From: Palsa-504 sp963839095
Lineage (GTDB): Bacteria; Actinomycetota; Actinomycetes; Streptosporangiales; Streptosporangiaceae
Assembly (NCBI GenBank): GCA_963839095.1
Contig: CAWIUF010000054.1
Location: 1-64,000, forward strand
Direction of reading: 5' to 3'
DNA: 64,000 nucleotides
The position numbers were made by a program, and so were the translations under genes. Below are positions 26,676-34,131 of the stretch, piece after piece; within the stretch, counting starts at the first letter, position 1, and the number at the start of each line of letters is the position of its first letter. Below the pieces are notes generated by a model, which was not told the DNA's origin, ran no database searches, and saw only the letters and a program-made list of their open reading frames with translations.

Positions 26676-27281
26676 TCATCCGGCTGATCTGACCCGGTGT
26701 ACCGCAGGTCCAGGCCCAGAGTCTGCGGCGTCTCGGCCAGCGGCGGCGGCCTGGTCGGCGACCTTGATCGCGTGGGCAACGGCCCGCTTGGCCTGGCCGC
26801 TGAGCTGGAAGCGGGCCATCCGGGCGATCGCGGCCGGTCCCGGCGGCAGGTGCCCGAGCTGGGTCATCATCCCGAGGTCGTCGCGCACCGCGATGTGTTC
26901 GCCGTTCAGGCCGTCGCGGAAGCGGATGACGTGAGCGTGCCGCACCGCGAACTCGCGGCCGGTCGGCGGGAACGCGACCGGCTTGGCGCCGGGCGGGAAC
27001 ACCACGAACGGGCCGGCCTGGGTGCCGCGCATCCACATGTGCGCGATCGCGCGGTCGTCCTCGGCGGCCAGCTCGATCAGCTCGAACCGCAGGTCGGGAA
27101 ACGCGAGGTGGAGCCACGCACTGGTGGCCATGAAGCCCGGTACGCCGGGCCGGGCGCAGGCCGGCGGCTCGTCGACGGCCATGTGGTTGACGTGCTCGGG
27201 GTGGATGCACGTGGCGGCGAGCGCGGCGTCACCGTTCTCCAGCGCCGCGAACTGGGCAGACACGAGGTCCTCGGGGCTCAT
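26676..27281 (-). CDS. SnoaL-like polyketide cyclase / ester cyclase family protein
   Basis: The product is 201 residues. The N-terminal 130 residues have the NTF2-like SnoaL pattern: HPEHVNHMAVDEP, a conserved FPDLRFELIELAAEDDRAIAH and MRGTQAGPF. The C-terminal 60 residues are less conserved-looking, and the true end may be earlier. The function is likely ligand binding or a small-molecule conversion. It is divergent from the TetR regulator across a perfect palindrome, so it is almost certainly the regulated target. Confidence 0.75.
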   Translation of the reverse strand: MSPEDLVSAQFAALENGDAALAATCIHPEHVNHMAVDEPPACARPGVPGFMATSAWLHLAFPDLRFELIELAAEDDRAIAHMWMRGTQAGPFVVFPPGAKPVAFPPTGREFAVRHAHVIRFRDGLNGEHIAVRDDLGMMTQLGHLPPGPAAIARMARFQLSGQAKRAVAHAIKVADQAAAAGRDAADSGPGPAVHRVRSAG

Positions 27282-27299
27282 GAAACGCTCCCTACTTGA

Positions 27300-27316
27300 T
27301 TAGACTGATAGTCTAA
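27300..27316. promoter_or_regulatory. TetR-type operator palindrome
   Basis: TTAGACT-GAT-AGTCTAA is a perfect 7-bp inverted repeat with a 3-bp spacer, lying between the divergent SnoaL-like gene (start 27281) and the TetR gene (start 27334). Size and position fit a TetR operator controlling both. Confidence 0.8.
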
Positions 27317-27333
27317 CTATGTAGGATGGACAA

Positions 27334-27981
27334 GTGCCCGTCAACCAGCCGGATCCGGTCCGCTACCCGCTCCGCACCGACCGGGCCCGCCGCACCCACC
27401 AAGCGCTGGTGACCGCCGCCGCCGAGCTGTTCGCCGGGGCGGGTTACGCCGCCACGACCATCGATGCGATCGCCCAGCGGGCCGGCGTCGGCCGGGCGAC
27501 CGTGTTCACGTCGGCCCCTGGCGGCAAGCCGCAGCTGCTCAAGGAGGCACGCGACCGGGCCATCGCGGGCGACGACGAGCCGGTGCCGATACCGCAGCGG
27601 AGCTGGTTCACCGACGCGATGGCGCAGACCGACCCGCGTGAGCTGCTCCGCCGTCAGGCGGCGAACTACCGGCGGATCGCCGATCGCGCCGCACGGCTGG
27701 AACGTGCCCTGGCCACCGGCGCGGCGACCGACCCGGCGCTGGCCGACCTGCACGGCGAGGCGAGGCGGCAGCGCCACTTCGGCACCAGCTTCGTGGCGGG
27801 CCGGCTCGGCGAACTGGGCGCGCTGGCCGACCCGGAGACCGCAGCAGACACCATCTACGCGCTGGCCGCCCCCGACGTGTACCTGCTCCTCGTCGAGGAT
27901 CGCGGCTGGACCCCGGACCGCTACGAGAACTGGCTCGCCACCCAGCTGATCCGCGGCCTGCTGGCTGAGGATACGAGCTGA
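27334..27981 (+). CDS. TetR-family transcriptional regulator
   Basis: The product is 215 residues from a GTG. The N-terminal helix-turn-helix (about residues 20-65) reads RTHQALVTAAAELFAGAGYA, then TTIDAIAQRAGVGRATVFT, the standard TetR pattern. A ligand-binding helical domain follows. The 17-bp palindrome 18-34 bp upstream is the expected operator. The neighbouring SnoaL-like gene is the probable target. The ligand is unknown. Confidence 0.9.
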   Translation: MPVNQPDPVRYPLRTDRARRTHQALVTAAAELFAGAGYAATTIDAIAQRAGVGRATVFTSAPGGKPQLLKEARDRAIAGDDEPVPIPQRSWFTDAMAQTDPRELLRRQAANYRRIADRAARLERALATGAATDPALADLHGEARRQRHFGTSFVAGRLGELGALADPETAADTIYALAAPDVYLLLVEDRGWTPDRYENWLATQLIRGLLAEDTS

Positions 27982-28014
27982 GCTCTGGCCGACGCCAGCC
28001 CGCGGTGACGACCC

Positions 28015-29307
28015 TTAGGGGGTGACCTCCCAGAGGGCGTCGATGGGGAGGGCGCGGAGGCGGTCCCCGAAGGGGAGGGTCTGCTGTCCGGTGTAGAGCA
28101 CGTAGCCGGCTACGAGCCGCGGGCCGAGCCTGCGGGCGACGTTGCGCAGGCCTGCCAGGTCCTCAGAGCGGACGGTGGCGCCGGCTTTTACCTCGATGGC
28201 GACCACGCGCCCGTCGGGGGTTTCCAGGATGGCGTCGACCTCAACTTTGTCTTTAGTCCGGTAGTGGTAGAGGCGGGCGCGTTCGGTACTCCAGGTGAGC
28301 TGACGGGCCAGTTCCATGAGCACGAAGGTCTCGACCATCGACCCGGCGGCGCCGTCTGGGGCGCCGAGACGGGTGGCGTCCTGGCCAAGCAGATGGGAGG
28401 CAATGCCGGTGTCGGTGAAGGCCAGTTTCGGGGTGCCGACGGCCCGCTGGGTCTGGCCAGCAGACCAGGCGGGGATCTGCTTGATGAGGAAGACGGCGGT
28501 CAGGAGTTCCAGGTAGCGGTTCAGCGTGGTCCGCGGGATGCCGGATTCCGTCGCGAGGGTAGCCGGGACGAGCAGGCCGCCGGAGCGCCCGGCCAGCAGG
28601 GCCAGCAGGCGACGCAGATCGCCGCGCCGCTCGATCGCGGCGAGCTCCTTGACGTCGCGTTCGATGAGGTTGGTCAGGTAGGACTCGAAGAAGGCCGCGC
28701 GGCGGCGCGGAGACCGGCGGATGGCCTCGGGGTAGCCGCCGCGGACGACCCGGTCGAGGTAGTCGCGCTTGCGCAGGGCCGAGGTCCAAGAGAGGCCAGG
28801 GCCTCGCGCGAAGGCCGCGTCGATGAAGGCGTCGGCAGAGTGGTCGATCTCGCCCTGGGAGAACGGCCACAGCTCGATGATCTCCATCCGGCCCGGAAGC
28901 GCGTCGGGGAGCTGGCGCAGCGCCAGGATCTGGGCCGATCCGGTGAGCAAGAACCGGCCTGGCCTCGGGTCGGTGTCCACAGCAACCTTGATCGAGCGGA
29001 AGAGATCTGGCGCCAGCTGGATCTCGTCGATCACCATGAGGCCGTCGTGGTCGACGAAACTCGCCGGATCATCGCGGGCCGCGCGGAGGGTGGCTGGGTC
29101 GTCCAGCAGGCGCACCGCCGCACCTGGGCTCGCCGCGGCAGCCAGGCGAGCCAAGGTGCTCTTGCCCGCCTGCCGGGCGCCGTTGAGAGTGACGACCCGG
29201 GTGTCAGCCAGCGCTTCGGCGATGAGGCCGCTAGCTTTTCTGGGTACCAGGTCCGGATTTTGGTCCACCACAGCAGTATGACTGGCCAAGACAGCTTCCA
29301 TGGTCAT
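28015..29307 (-). CDS. ATP-binding protein with DUF4143 domain (AAA_14 type)
   Basis: The product is about 430 residues from the ATG at 29307. Walker A is NGARQAGKSTLARL and Walker B is GLMVIDEIQLAPDL. The sensor motif LLTGSAQIL is followed by the GRMEIIELWPFSQGEI signature. The C-terminal DUF4143 has FFESYLTNLIERDVKELA, LAFTDTGIASHLLG and a restriction-like FHYRTKD..VDAILE...VAIEVKAG motif. The YHYRTKDKVEVDAI and IEVKAG pair looks like a PD-(D/E)XK nuclease remnant, known in this family. The frame is open further upstream, but that part is low-complexity and runs through the tandem repeats. The role is unknown; family members are often associated with mobile or toxin-antitoxin-like loci. Confidence 0.85.
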   Translation of the reverse strand: MTMEAVLASHTAVVDQNPDLVPRKASGLIAEALADTRVVTLNGARQAGKSTLARLAAAASPGAAVRLLDDPATLRAARDDPASFVDHDGLMVIDEIQLAPDLFRSIKVAVDTDPRPGRFLLTGSAQILALRQLPDALPGRMEIIELWPFSQGEIDHSADAFIDAAFARGPGLSWTSALRKRDYLDRVVRGGYPEAIRRSPRRRAAFFESYLTNLIERDVKELAAIERRGDLRRLLALLAGRSGGLLVPATLATESGIPRTTLNRYLELLTAVFLIKQIPAWSAGQTQRAVGTPKLAFTDTGIASHLLGQDATRLGAPDGAAGSMVETFVLMELARQLTWSTERARLYHYRTKDKVEVDAILETPDGRVVAIEVKAGATVRSEDLAGLRNVARRLGPRLVAGYVLYTGQQTLPFGDRLRALPIDALWEVTP

Positions 29308-29414
29308 CTGGCCGCATAGTTTGTGGACACCTGGCCGCATAGTTCGTGGACATCTGGACGGTACCTTCGTGGTCATCTGGCCGCTATATTCACGGTCACC
29401 TGGCCGCTTTCGGC
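29308..29414. repeat. 23-bp tandem repeats at the ATPase start
   Basis: Four successive units with an exact 23-bp period occupy 29308-29330, 29331-29353, 29354-29376 and 29377-29399, with a partial fifth to about 29414. Each begins CTGG(C/A)CG and ends G(A/T)CA(C/T). The first two differ at only two positions and contain CTGGCCGCATAGTT. They lie directly upstream of the DUF4143 ATPase on its coding strand and upstream of the beta-propeller gene. Multiple short terminal repeats are a known feature of IS21-family ends, but no transposase is present. Confidence 0.75.
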
Positions 29415-29536
29415 GATGGCCGCAGCTCACCGACTGTCCGGCGATCTCACCCGGAGAGATCATGTGCCGAACGGCCTGTGGTTTACTGCCCTGGCTCGCG
29501 TGTAATCCCCGGCTGGGTCGGGCAGGGAGGATCGGC

Positions 29537-30842
29537 ATGGGCAAGGTGGGCTGGCCAGCGGACCAGCAGGCGAGGCGCCTGCTGGTGTTCGGCGTGCCCG
29601 CGGCCGTGGTGGCCTTGGTCGTGGCCGGCCTGCTGATCTTCGGGTCCGCGCCGCCCGCCCGCAAATCCTCGCCGTCGCAGGCGGGCCGGGCCACCGCGGG
29701 CAGCGTTGCGGCCACCGCGTCGGCGTCGGGGGCGGGGAGCGCGTCGCCCACCCGTTCGGCGTCTGGTGCGGCCTCGGCCTGGGCGGTGGCCGGCCCGGTC
29801 GCGGACCTGTCGGAGCTCCTGCCGGGGATGCCCCCGGTCACGGACCCGGCGAACATCTACGCCGCGGCCGGGGCGAACATGCTCAGCCCGGCCGCGCGCC
29901 TCGCGCCGTACCGCATCTACGTGCCGAACAGCGGCGGCTCCACGGTGACCGTCATCAACCCGGCCACCTACAAGGTGATCAGGACCTTCCAGGCCGGGCT
30001 CAACCCGCAGCACGTCGTGCCCGGCTACGACATGCGCACCCTGTACGTCACGAACGACCTGGGCAACAGCCTCACCCCGGTCAATCCGGTGACCGGCCGG
30101 CCGTCCGGCAAGAACATCGCGGTGGACGACCCGTACAACATGTACTACACGCCGGACGGGCAGTACGCCATCGTGGTCGCCGAGGCCAGGCAGGACCTGG
30201 ACTTCCGCGACCCGCACACGTTCGCCCTGGAGCACCGGATCCACGTGAACTGCGCGGGCGTGGACCACATCGACTTCGCGGCCACCGGGGCCTACCTGAT
30301 CGCCACCTGCGAGTTCGGCGGCCGCCTGGTCCGGGTCGACCTGCACACGCTGAAGGTGGTGGACTACCTCAGCCTGCCCGGCTCGGCGCCGCAGGACATC
30401 AAGCTCGACCCGGCCGGGCGGATCTTCTACGTCGCCGACAAGAACCACGGCGGGGTCTGGCTGGTCAACGCCGCGACCTTCAAGCTGGCCGGGTTCATCG
30501 CCACCGGCCCGGACGCGCACGGCCTCTACCCGAGCCGCGACGCTTCCACGCTCTACGTGACCAACCGCGGCAACGGCACGATCACCCTGATCAGCTTCGC
30601 GACGCAGAAGAAGGTCACCACCTGGCATATCCCCGGCGGCGGCAGCCCGGACATGGGCAACCTGTCCCCGGACGGGAAGGTGTTCTGGGTGTCCGGGCGG
30701 TATAACGACGTCGTCTACGCCATCCGCACCTCGGACGGTCACCTGCTGGCGAAGATCGCGAGTGGGGATGGAGCCGCACGGGCTGTGCGTGTGGCCCCAG
30801 CCGGGCCGCTACTCCCTGGGCCATACCGGGGTCATGCGATGA
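29537..30842 (+). CDS. YncE-like secreted beta-propeller protein, 3'-end frameshift
   Basis: About 434 residues after rejoining. A membrane anchor (RRLLVFGVPAAVVALVVAGL, residues about 13-32) and a Ser/Ala-rich linker precede a seven-bladed propeller with repeated YVPNSGGSTVTVINP, LYVTNDLGNSLTPV and LYVTNRGNGTITLI motifs. Near 30758 the frame slips by one base. In the shifted frame the protein ends RVGMEPHGLCVWPQPGRYSL followed by GHTGVMR and a TGA at 30842, the expected last blade. That TGA overlaps the ATG of the next gene (ATGA). GGGAGG precedes the start. It is probably an extracellular binding or structural protein. Confidence 0.8.
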
Positions 30843-31364
30843 GCATCCTGCGGGCGGGGCGGGCGATGGCCGGCCTGGTCCTGGCCGTCACGGCTCTGAC
30901 CGGCGCGACCTCCGCCGCCGAGACGGGGACCGTGCTGGCCCGGCGTGGGGCCGATCACGGTCAGCGCCGGCGCGCTGCGGCCCGGGCCGGGCGGGACGCT
31001 GACCACAAGCGTGCAGGTCAGCACCAGCGGGCAGCCGTCGGATCAGCTCGACGCGGCGATCGCGGCCGGCGGCGACCCGGTCGCGGTCTACCACCAGCGG
31101 GTCAACGTGGGGGAGCTTCCCGACCTGGCCGGCTGCGGGGCCGAGACCCCGTCGGCCGCCGTGGTGGACCACTGGCTGCACTACGGGCCGCTGCTGATCC
31201 CCGGTCGGTCCGGCGGCGCCGCTGCGCCCGCGGTGGCGACCCTGACCGTGCCCGCAGGCTCCGTTCCGGCGGGCTCGGGTCGGCCCGGGACGACGCTGGC
31301 CATTACCTTGTACTTCGCACACGCCGGCTCGGTGCGGCTGCGGTTGCCCGTCAGCCGGGCGTGA
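30839..31364 (+). CDS. Small secreted protein, possible copper-chaperone-like, frameshifted
   Basis: It begins with a signal peptide (MSILRAGRAMAGLVLAVTAL, then TGATSA). After one shift near 30943 (CGGCGTGGGG) it continues GPITVSAGALRPGPGGTLTT to the end, about 174 residues. The ITVSAGALRP segment is loosely like the start of PCu(A)C copper chaperones, but the usual Met/His copper ligands (H..M..M) are not seen. Start and stop overlap the propeller gene (ATGA) and the convergent SCO gene (14 bp). Its neighbours suggest a role in the cell envelope or in copper delivery; this is inference. Confidence 0.55.
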
Positions 31365-32125
31365 CCGGCCGGCCGGTGAGCCAGGCGATCGGGGCGAGGG
31401 CGTCGGTGGCGGTCCAGGTGCTCGCGTCCGGGTGGCTGAGGTTGGCGCGGCCGTCGGCGTTGAGGAAGCGGCGCAGCGCCGGGGGGACCGGGGACCCGGA
31501 CGCGTTCGGCGCCGCCCTGGATGACGAACCGGAGCCGGCCGGCGGGGTCCAGGTAGAGCAGGGCGTCCTCGTGGTTGACGTCGTAGGTCAGCGGCCGGCC
31601 CGTCAGCCAGTCGGTCCCGGGCGGGCTTCCCTCGCCGACCCGCTGGTACCAGATCCCGAAGTACTGCCAGATCTGCTCGATCACCGCCGGGCGGCCGGTG
31701 AGCAGGAGCCAGTTGGGCGGCGCCCCGGTCAGCTTCCGGTACGCGCGCAGCCGGGACGGCGTGTCGCGGCCCGGGTCGACGGTCAGCTCCGCGAAGCGCA
31801 CCCGGCGGCCCAGCCCCGCCGCGGTGGCCGCGCGATCCATCTGGAGCAGGTTTCCGGTGGTCAGCGGGCAGGTCTCCTGGCACAGGGTGAGGAAATCGGC
31901 GAGCACCACCACCTGGCCGTGCCAGGCGGCCAGGCTGGTCGGCTGACCGGCCTCCGTGATCAGCGGCAGGTCCGCGATGGCGGCTGGCACCGGTTTGTTC
32001 ATGACCGTGCCGAGGTAGGCGGACGGCGGGCCTGGGGTTTTCGGGGTGCCGCCGCATCCGGTGGCTAGGGCCGTGACGGTCAGTGTTGATATGACCAGTG
32101 CCGCGGCCAGTTTTGCCGCCTTCAT
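31351..32125 (-). CDS. SCO1/SenC family lipoprotein, frameshifted near the C-terminus
   Basis: A lipoprotein signal (MKAAKLAAALVISTLTVTAL, then ATGCGG lipobox) leads to a thioredoxin-like SCO domain. The copper-binding CxxxC is CQETC (FLTLCQETCPLTTGNL), and the distal His is in YDVNHEDALLYLD. The C-terminus continues after a shift in a run of six G (31481-31486) as PALRRFLNADGRANLSHPD and ends ...GRPVTPG at 31351. Length is about 257 residues. SCO proteins deliver copper to cytochrome oxidase or act as thiol reductases. Stop and start are shared with the deacetylase (TGATG), so they form one operon. Confidence 0.8.
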
Positions 32126-32926
32126 CAGGACAGCAAGCTGGTCAGGGTGACCGGGCGCAGCTTCCGGCGGGCCAGGCCGCGCAGGATCGCGGGCAGGGCC
32201 GTCACCGTGCCTTCGTGGCCGAAGTGCATGCTGACGATCGACCCCGGCCGCGTCTTGGCGAGCACGGTAGAGACGACCGCGTCCGGCCCGGGATCGGTGT
32301 AGTCGAGGGAGTCCACGTCGTAGGACACGCAGGTCCGGTAGCCGGCCTTGCGGGCCTCCCGCTCGATCAGCGGGGTCGCGTACTGCGTCTGCGACGGCCG
32401 GAACCACTGGCCTTCCGATCCGGTCAGCGTGCGCAGTTCCTGGGCGCACCCGGTGATCTCCGCGGCGGCGGCGGTGGCGTCCATGGCCGCGATGTCCAGG
32501 TGATGCATGGTGTGGTTGCCCAGGTCGTGGCCGCCGCTCAGGATGCGGCGGGCGATCTGCGGGTACTGCTCGAGCCAGGTGCCGACGGCGAGGACCGAGA
32601 GGTGAGCTCCGGCGTGTTCGGCCTCTTGGAGGAGCGCCTCGGCTATCGAGGGCGGGCCCTGGCCGTGGAAGGTGAGCGCGACCAGCGGGCGGCTCCGCGG
32701 GCCGTGTGACGACCTGCGGGCCCAGCGGGCGGGCCGGGGGCGTGCTCGCGTCGTCGCGCGGGCTCGCGGTCGCCGTCGGTGAGGCGGCGGAGGATGATCC
32801 GGGGCCGTTGCTACTGGGGGGCGCTTCGGCCTGCCCCGTGTCCGTATTGGTGCAGCCGGCCAGGCCGGCTCCGGCGGCGGCCGCGCCGGCGGCCAGCCGC
32901 AAGAAGTCGCGCCGCTCGATAGGCAC
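32125..32926 (-). CDS. Polysaccharide deacetylase (NodB-like) Tat lipoprotein, frameshifted
   Basis: The N-terminus MPIERRDFLRLAAGAAAAGA carries a twin-arginine motif and LAGC lipobox. A Ser/Pro-rich linker follows, and near 32705 the frame shifts into the catalytic domain: RPLVALTFHGQGP, SVLAVGTWLEQYP, GGHDLGNHTMHHLD (the HxxxH metal motif), WFRPSQTQYA and SIVSMHFGH. The usual TFDDG acid pair is replaced by TFHGQ, so the catalytic base is missing or altered. It may have changed activity or only bind glycan. About 266 residues. Confidence 0.8.
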
Positions 32927-32952
32927 CTGCGCAACGATACCCAGCCTTGGCC

Positions 32953-33024
32953 GGTGGTTCAGGCCCGCACGGTGGTTCAGGTCCGCACGGTGGTTCAGGT
33001 CCGCACGGTGGTTCAGGTCCGCCC
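32953..33024. repeat. Four 18-bp tandem repeats
   Basis: Units GGTGGTTCAGGTCCGCAC occupy 32953-32970, 32971-32988, 32989-33006 and 33007-33024. Only C/T at position 12 and the last unit's end vary. They lie between the deacetylase start and the 3' end of the PF03640 gene, in the deacetylase promoter or leader. Being a multiple of three, the repeats could also come from a lost coding segment (GPEPPC repeats on the minus strand). Confidence 0.85.
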
Positions 33025-33066
33025 GCCCTCGTCCCGCCGCACTCGGGACCGGGGCGGGCGGACGTC

Positions 33067-33603
33067 TCAGTAACCGTAACCACCACTGGCCGGGCTGGCC
33101 GGGACGGTTCCGGTCGGCGCCGAGGTCCCGGAAAGCGGGGCGATCCCCGGCGTGGCCACGAAGAAGTTCTGCACTCCCTGGCCGGTCACCTGGCCGGGGC
33201 GGTCGGTGATGAAGGTGTACAGCAGGTGGCCGTTGTAGGCGACCTGGCTGCCGTGCGCGTCGTTGACCGCGGTGAGCTGGCCGCTCAGCCCGGTGCCGGT
33301 GGGCATGGCCGAGGTCACCGCCGGCCAGGCGGCGAGGAGCTGGCCGGTGACGAGCGACTTCGCCGCGGTGTCGGGCTGGTAGTAGTACAGCGGCAGGCCC
33401 TGGGCGTTGACCAGGATCGTCTCGGTCTTGCCGTTGACCGTGGCCTGGAAGGTGTGCACGGTGGCCCCGGTGGCGGCGGGCGCGCTGCTGGACGGGGTCG
33501 CGCTGCTGGCGGACGAGCTGGACGCCAGGGCGGCGGTGGTCCCGCCGATGGCGGCGAGCGCGGCTACCGCCACGCTGGCGATGATGATCTTCGGGCGTTG
33601 CAT
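33067..33603 (-). CDS. Secreted repeat protein of PF03640 (COG4315 lipoprotein) type
   Basis: The product is 178 residues. The signal peptide is KIIIASVAVAALAAIGGTTA, then a Ser/Ala linker without a lipobox Cys. The repeat domain has GLPLYYYQPDT, LLAAWPAVTSA, GHLLYTFITDRPG and QGVQNFFVATPG, the standard PF03640 motifs. The function of this family is unknown. AGGAG six bases before the ATG fixes the start. A strong palindrome lies upstream. Confidence 0.85.
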   Translation of the reverse strand: MQRPKIIIASVAVAALAAIGGTTAALASSSSASSATPSSSAPAATGATVHTFQATVNGKTETILVNAQGLPLYYYQPDTAAKSLVTGQLLAAWPAVTSAMPTGTGLSGQLTAVNDAHGSQVAYNGHLLYTFITDRPGQVTGQGVQNFFVATPGIAPLSGTSAPTGTVPASPASGGYGY

Positions 33604-33633
33604 CTTGACTCCTGATGGTGTCGATTGTGTACT

Positions 33634-33656
33634 CTCTACTAACACGCTTAGTAGAG
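33634..33656. promoter_or_regulatory. 9-bp inverted repeat upstream of the PF03640 gene
   Basis: CTCTACTAA-cacgc-TTAGTAGAG is a perfect inverted repeat with a 5-bp spacer, about 31-53 bp upstream of the start at 33603. It is probably an operator. A weaker version follows at 33741-33763. Confidence 0.7.
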
Positions 33657-33740
33657 ATGGCCGGTTCAGCGAAACGCGCCCGGCGAGTTTGTGATGCTGG
33701 TCACGGCTAGGTGAGCGCGTTCGGCGGTGTCGGCTAGCTG

Positions 33741-33763
33741 AACTACTAACGCACCTAGGAGAG
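33741..33763. promoter_or_regulatory. Degenerate second copy of the CTACTAA inverted repeat
   Basis: AACTACTAA-cgcac-CTAGGAGAG matches the 33634 element at 7 of 9 positions in each arm, with the same 5-bp spacer, about 107 bp away. This could be a second binding site of the same regulator, or a site for a promoter reading the other way. Confidence 0.4.
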
Positions 33764-33846
33764 ACGGCACCCGGGAGCCGGTCGCCATGACGGGTCCAGG
33801 AATGCCGGCGACGGGTCCGGCCGCCGGGTCCCTCGCTCCCCAGGAG

Positions 33847-33902
33847 CCACCACGATGTGGCAGCGCGGTGGCTCCGACCACCACGATGTGGCAGCGCGGT
33901 GG
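33847..33902. repeat. 25-bp direct repeat, two copies
   Basis: Copies at 33847-33871 and 33878-33902 are identical over 25 bp and separated by 6 bp. Each starts CCACCACGATGTGG and ends GCGCGGTGG, so the ends (CCACC/GGTGG) are themselves complementary. A duplicated binding site or a hairpin pair is possible. Confidence 0.75.
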
Positions 33903-33970
33903 TTCACCGGATGGCAGCCGGCCGCCTATGTGGACCGCGGTGGGTGGCGGGTAGGGCCGCGGCCATTAAA

Positions 33971-33991
33971 TTCCTATTATTTAGATAGGAA
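33971..33991. promoter_or_regulatory. Operator-like inverted repeat before the sulfonate operon
   Basis: TTCCTAT-tatttag-ATAGGAA is a perfect 7-bp inverted repeat in an AT-rich stretch, about 40 bp upstream of the leader peptide. It is a candidate operator or part of the promoter for the sulfonate operon; the regulator is unknown. Confidence 0.55.
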
Positions 33992-34030
33992 AACTTGACT
34001 AGGGCGGGTTCTCTTGCGATGCTCAGGGGC

Positions 34031-34108
34031 ATGGCGGGATATTTCGGAACCCGAAGGCGGCACGTGGACTACCTCACGGTCGCCAGCTCGGGCTGTCGCA
34101 CGCACTAG
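34031..34108 (+). CDS. Cysteine-containing leader peptide of the sulfonate operon
   Basis: This is a 25-codon reading frame starting at ATG 34031 (an in-frame ATG at 34019 would add four residues). It ends with RRRHVDYLTVASSGCRTH and a TAG at 34106-34108. Actinobacterial sulfur-assimilation operons often carry short peptides with the same RR(R)HVDL..VAS..C pattern, thought to sense cysteine by ribosome stalling. The Cys codon (TGT, 34094-34096) is four codons from the stop. The location, about 225 bp before tauD, fits exactly. A weak AGGGG precedes the ATG. Recognition is from memory of the family, not a search. Confidence 0.75.
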   Translation: MAGYFGTRRRHVDYLTVASSGCRTH

Positions 34109-34131
34109 CCCACACGCACTAGCCGTACGAA

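Larger units (their letters stand above)
33764..34030. other. Non-coding region before the sulfur leader peptide
   Basis: No gene was recognised here. It holds a 25-bp direct repeat (33847-33902) and an AT-rich promoter area (33965-34000) with an inverted repeat. The rest is GC-rich and featureless. Together with the leader peptide and its downstream leader it separates the PF03640 gene from the dioxygenase by about 730 bp. Confidence 0.5.

Noticed and set aside
26567..26779. A 70-codon minus frame before the SnoaL-like gene
   Set aside because: No ribosome-binding site, low-complexity N-terminus and overlap with the SnoaL-like 3' end.
29310..29536. Upstream extension of the beta-propeller gene through the tandem repeats
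   Set aside because: The frame is open, but the peptide is just the translated repeat. A GGGAGG ribosome-binding site and signal anchor define the start at 29537.
29308..33024. CRISPR array from the 23-bp or 18-bp repeats
   Set aside because: The repeats are directly adjacent with no spacers, and no cas genes are present.
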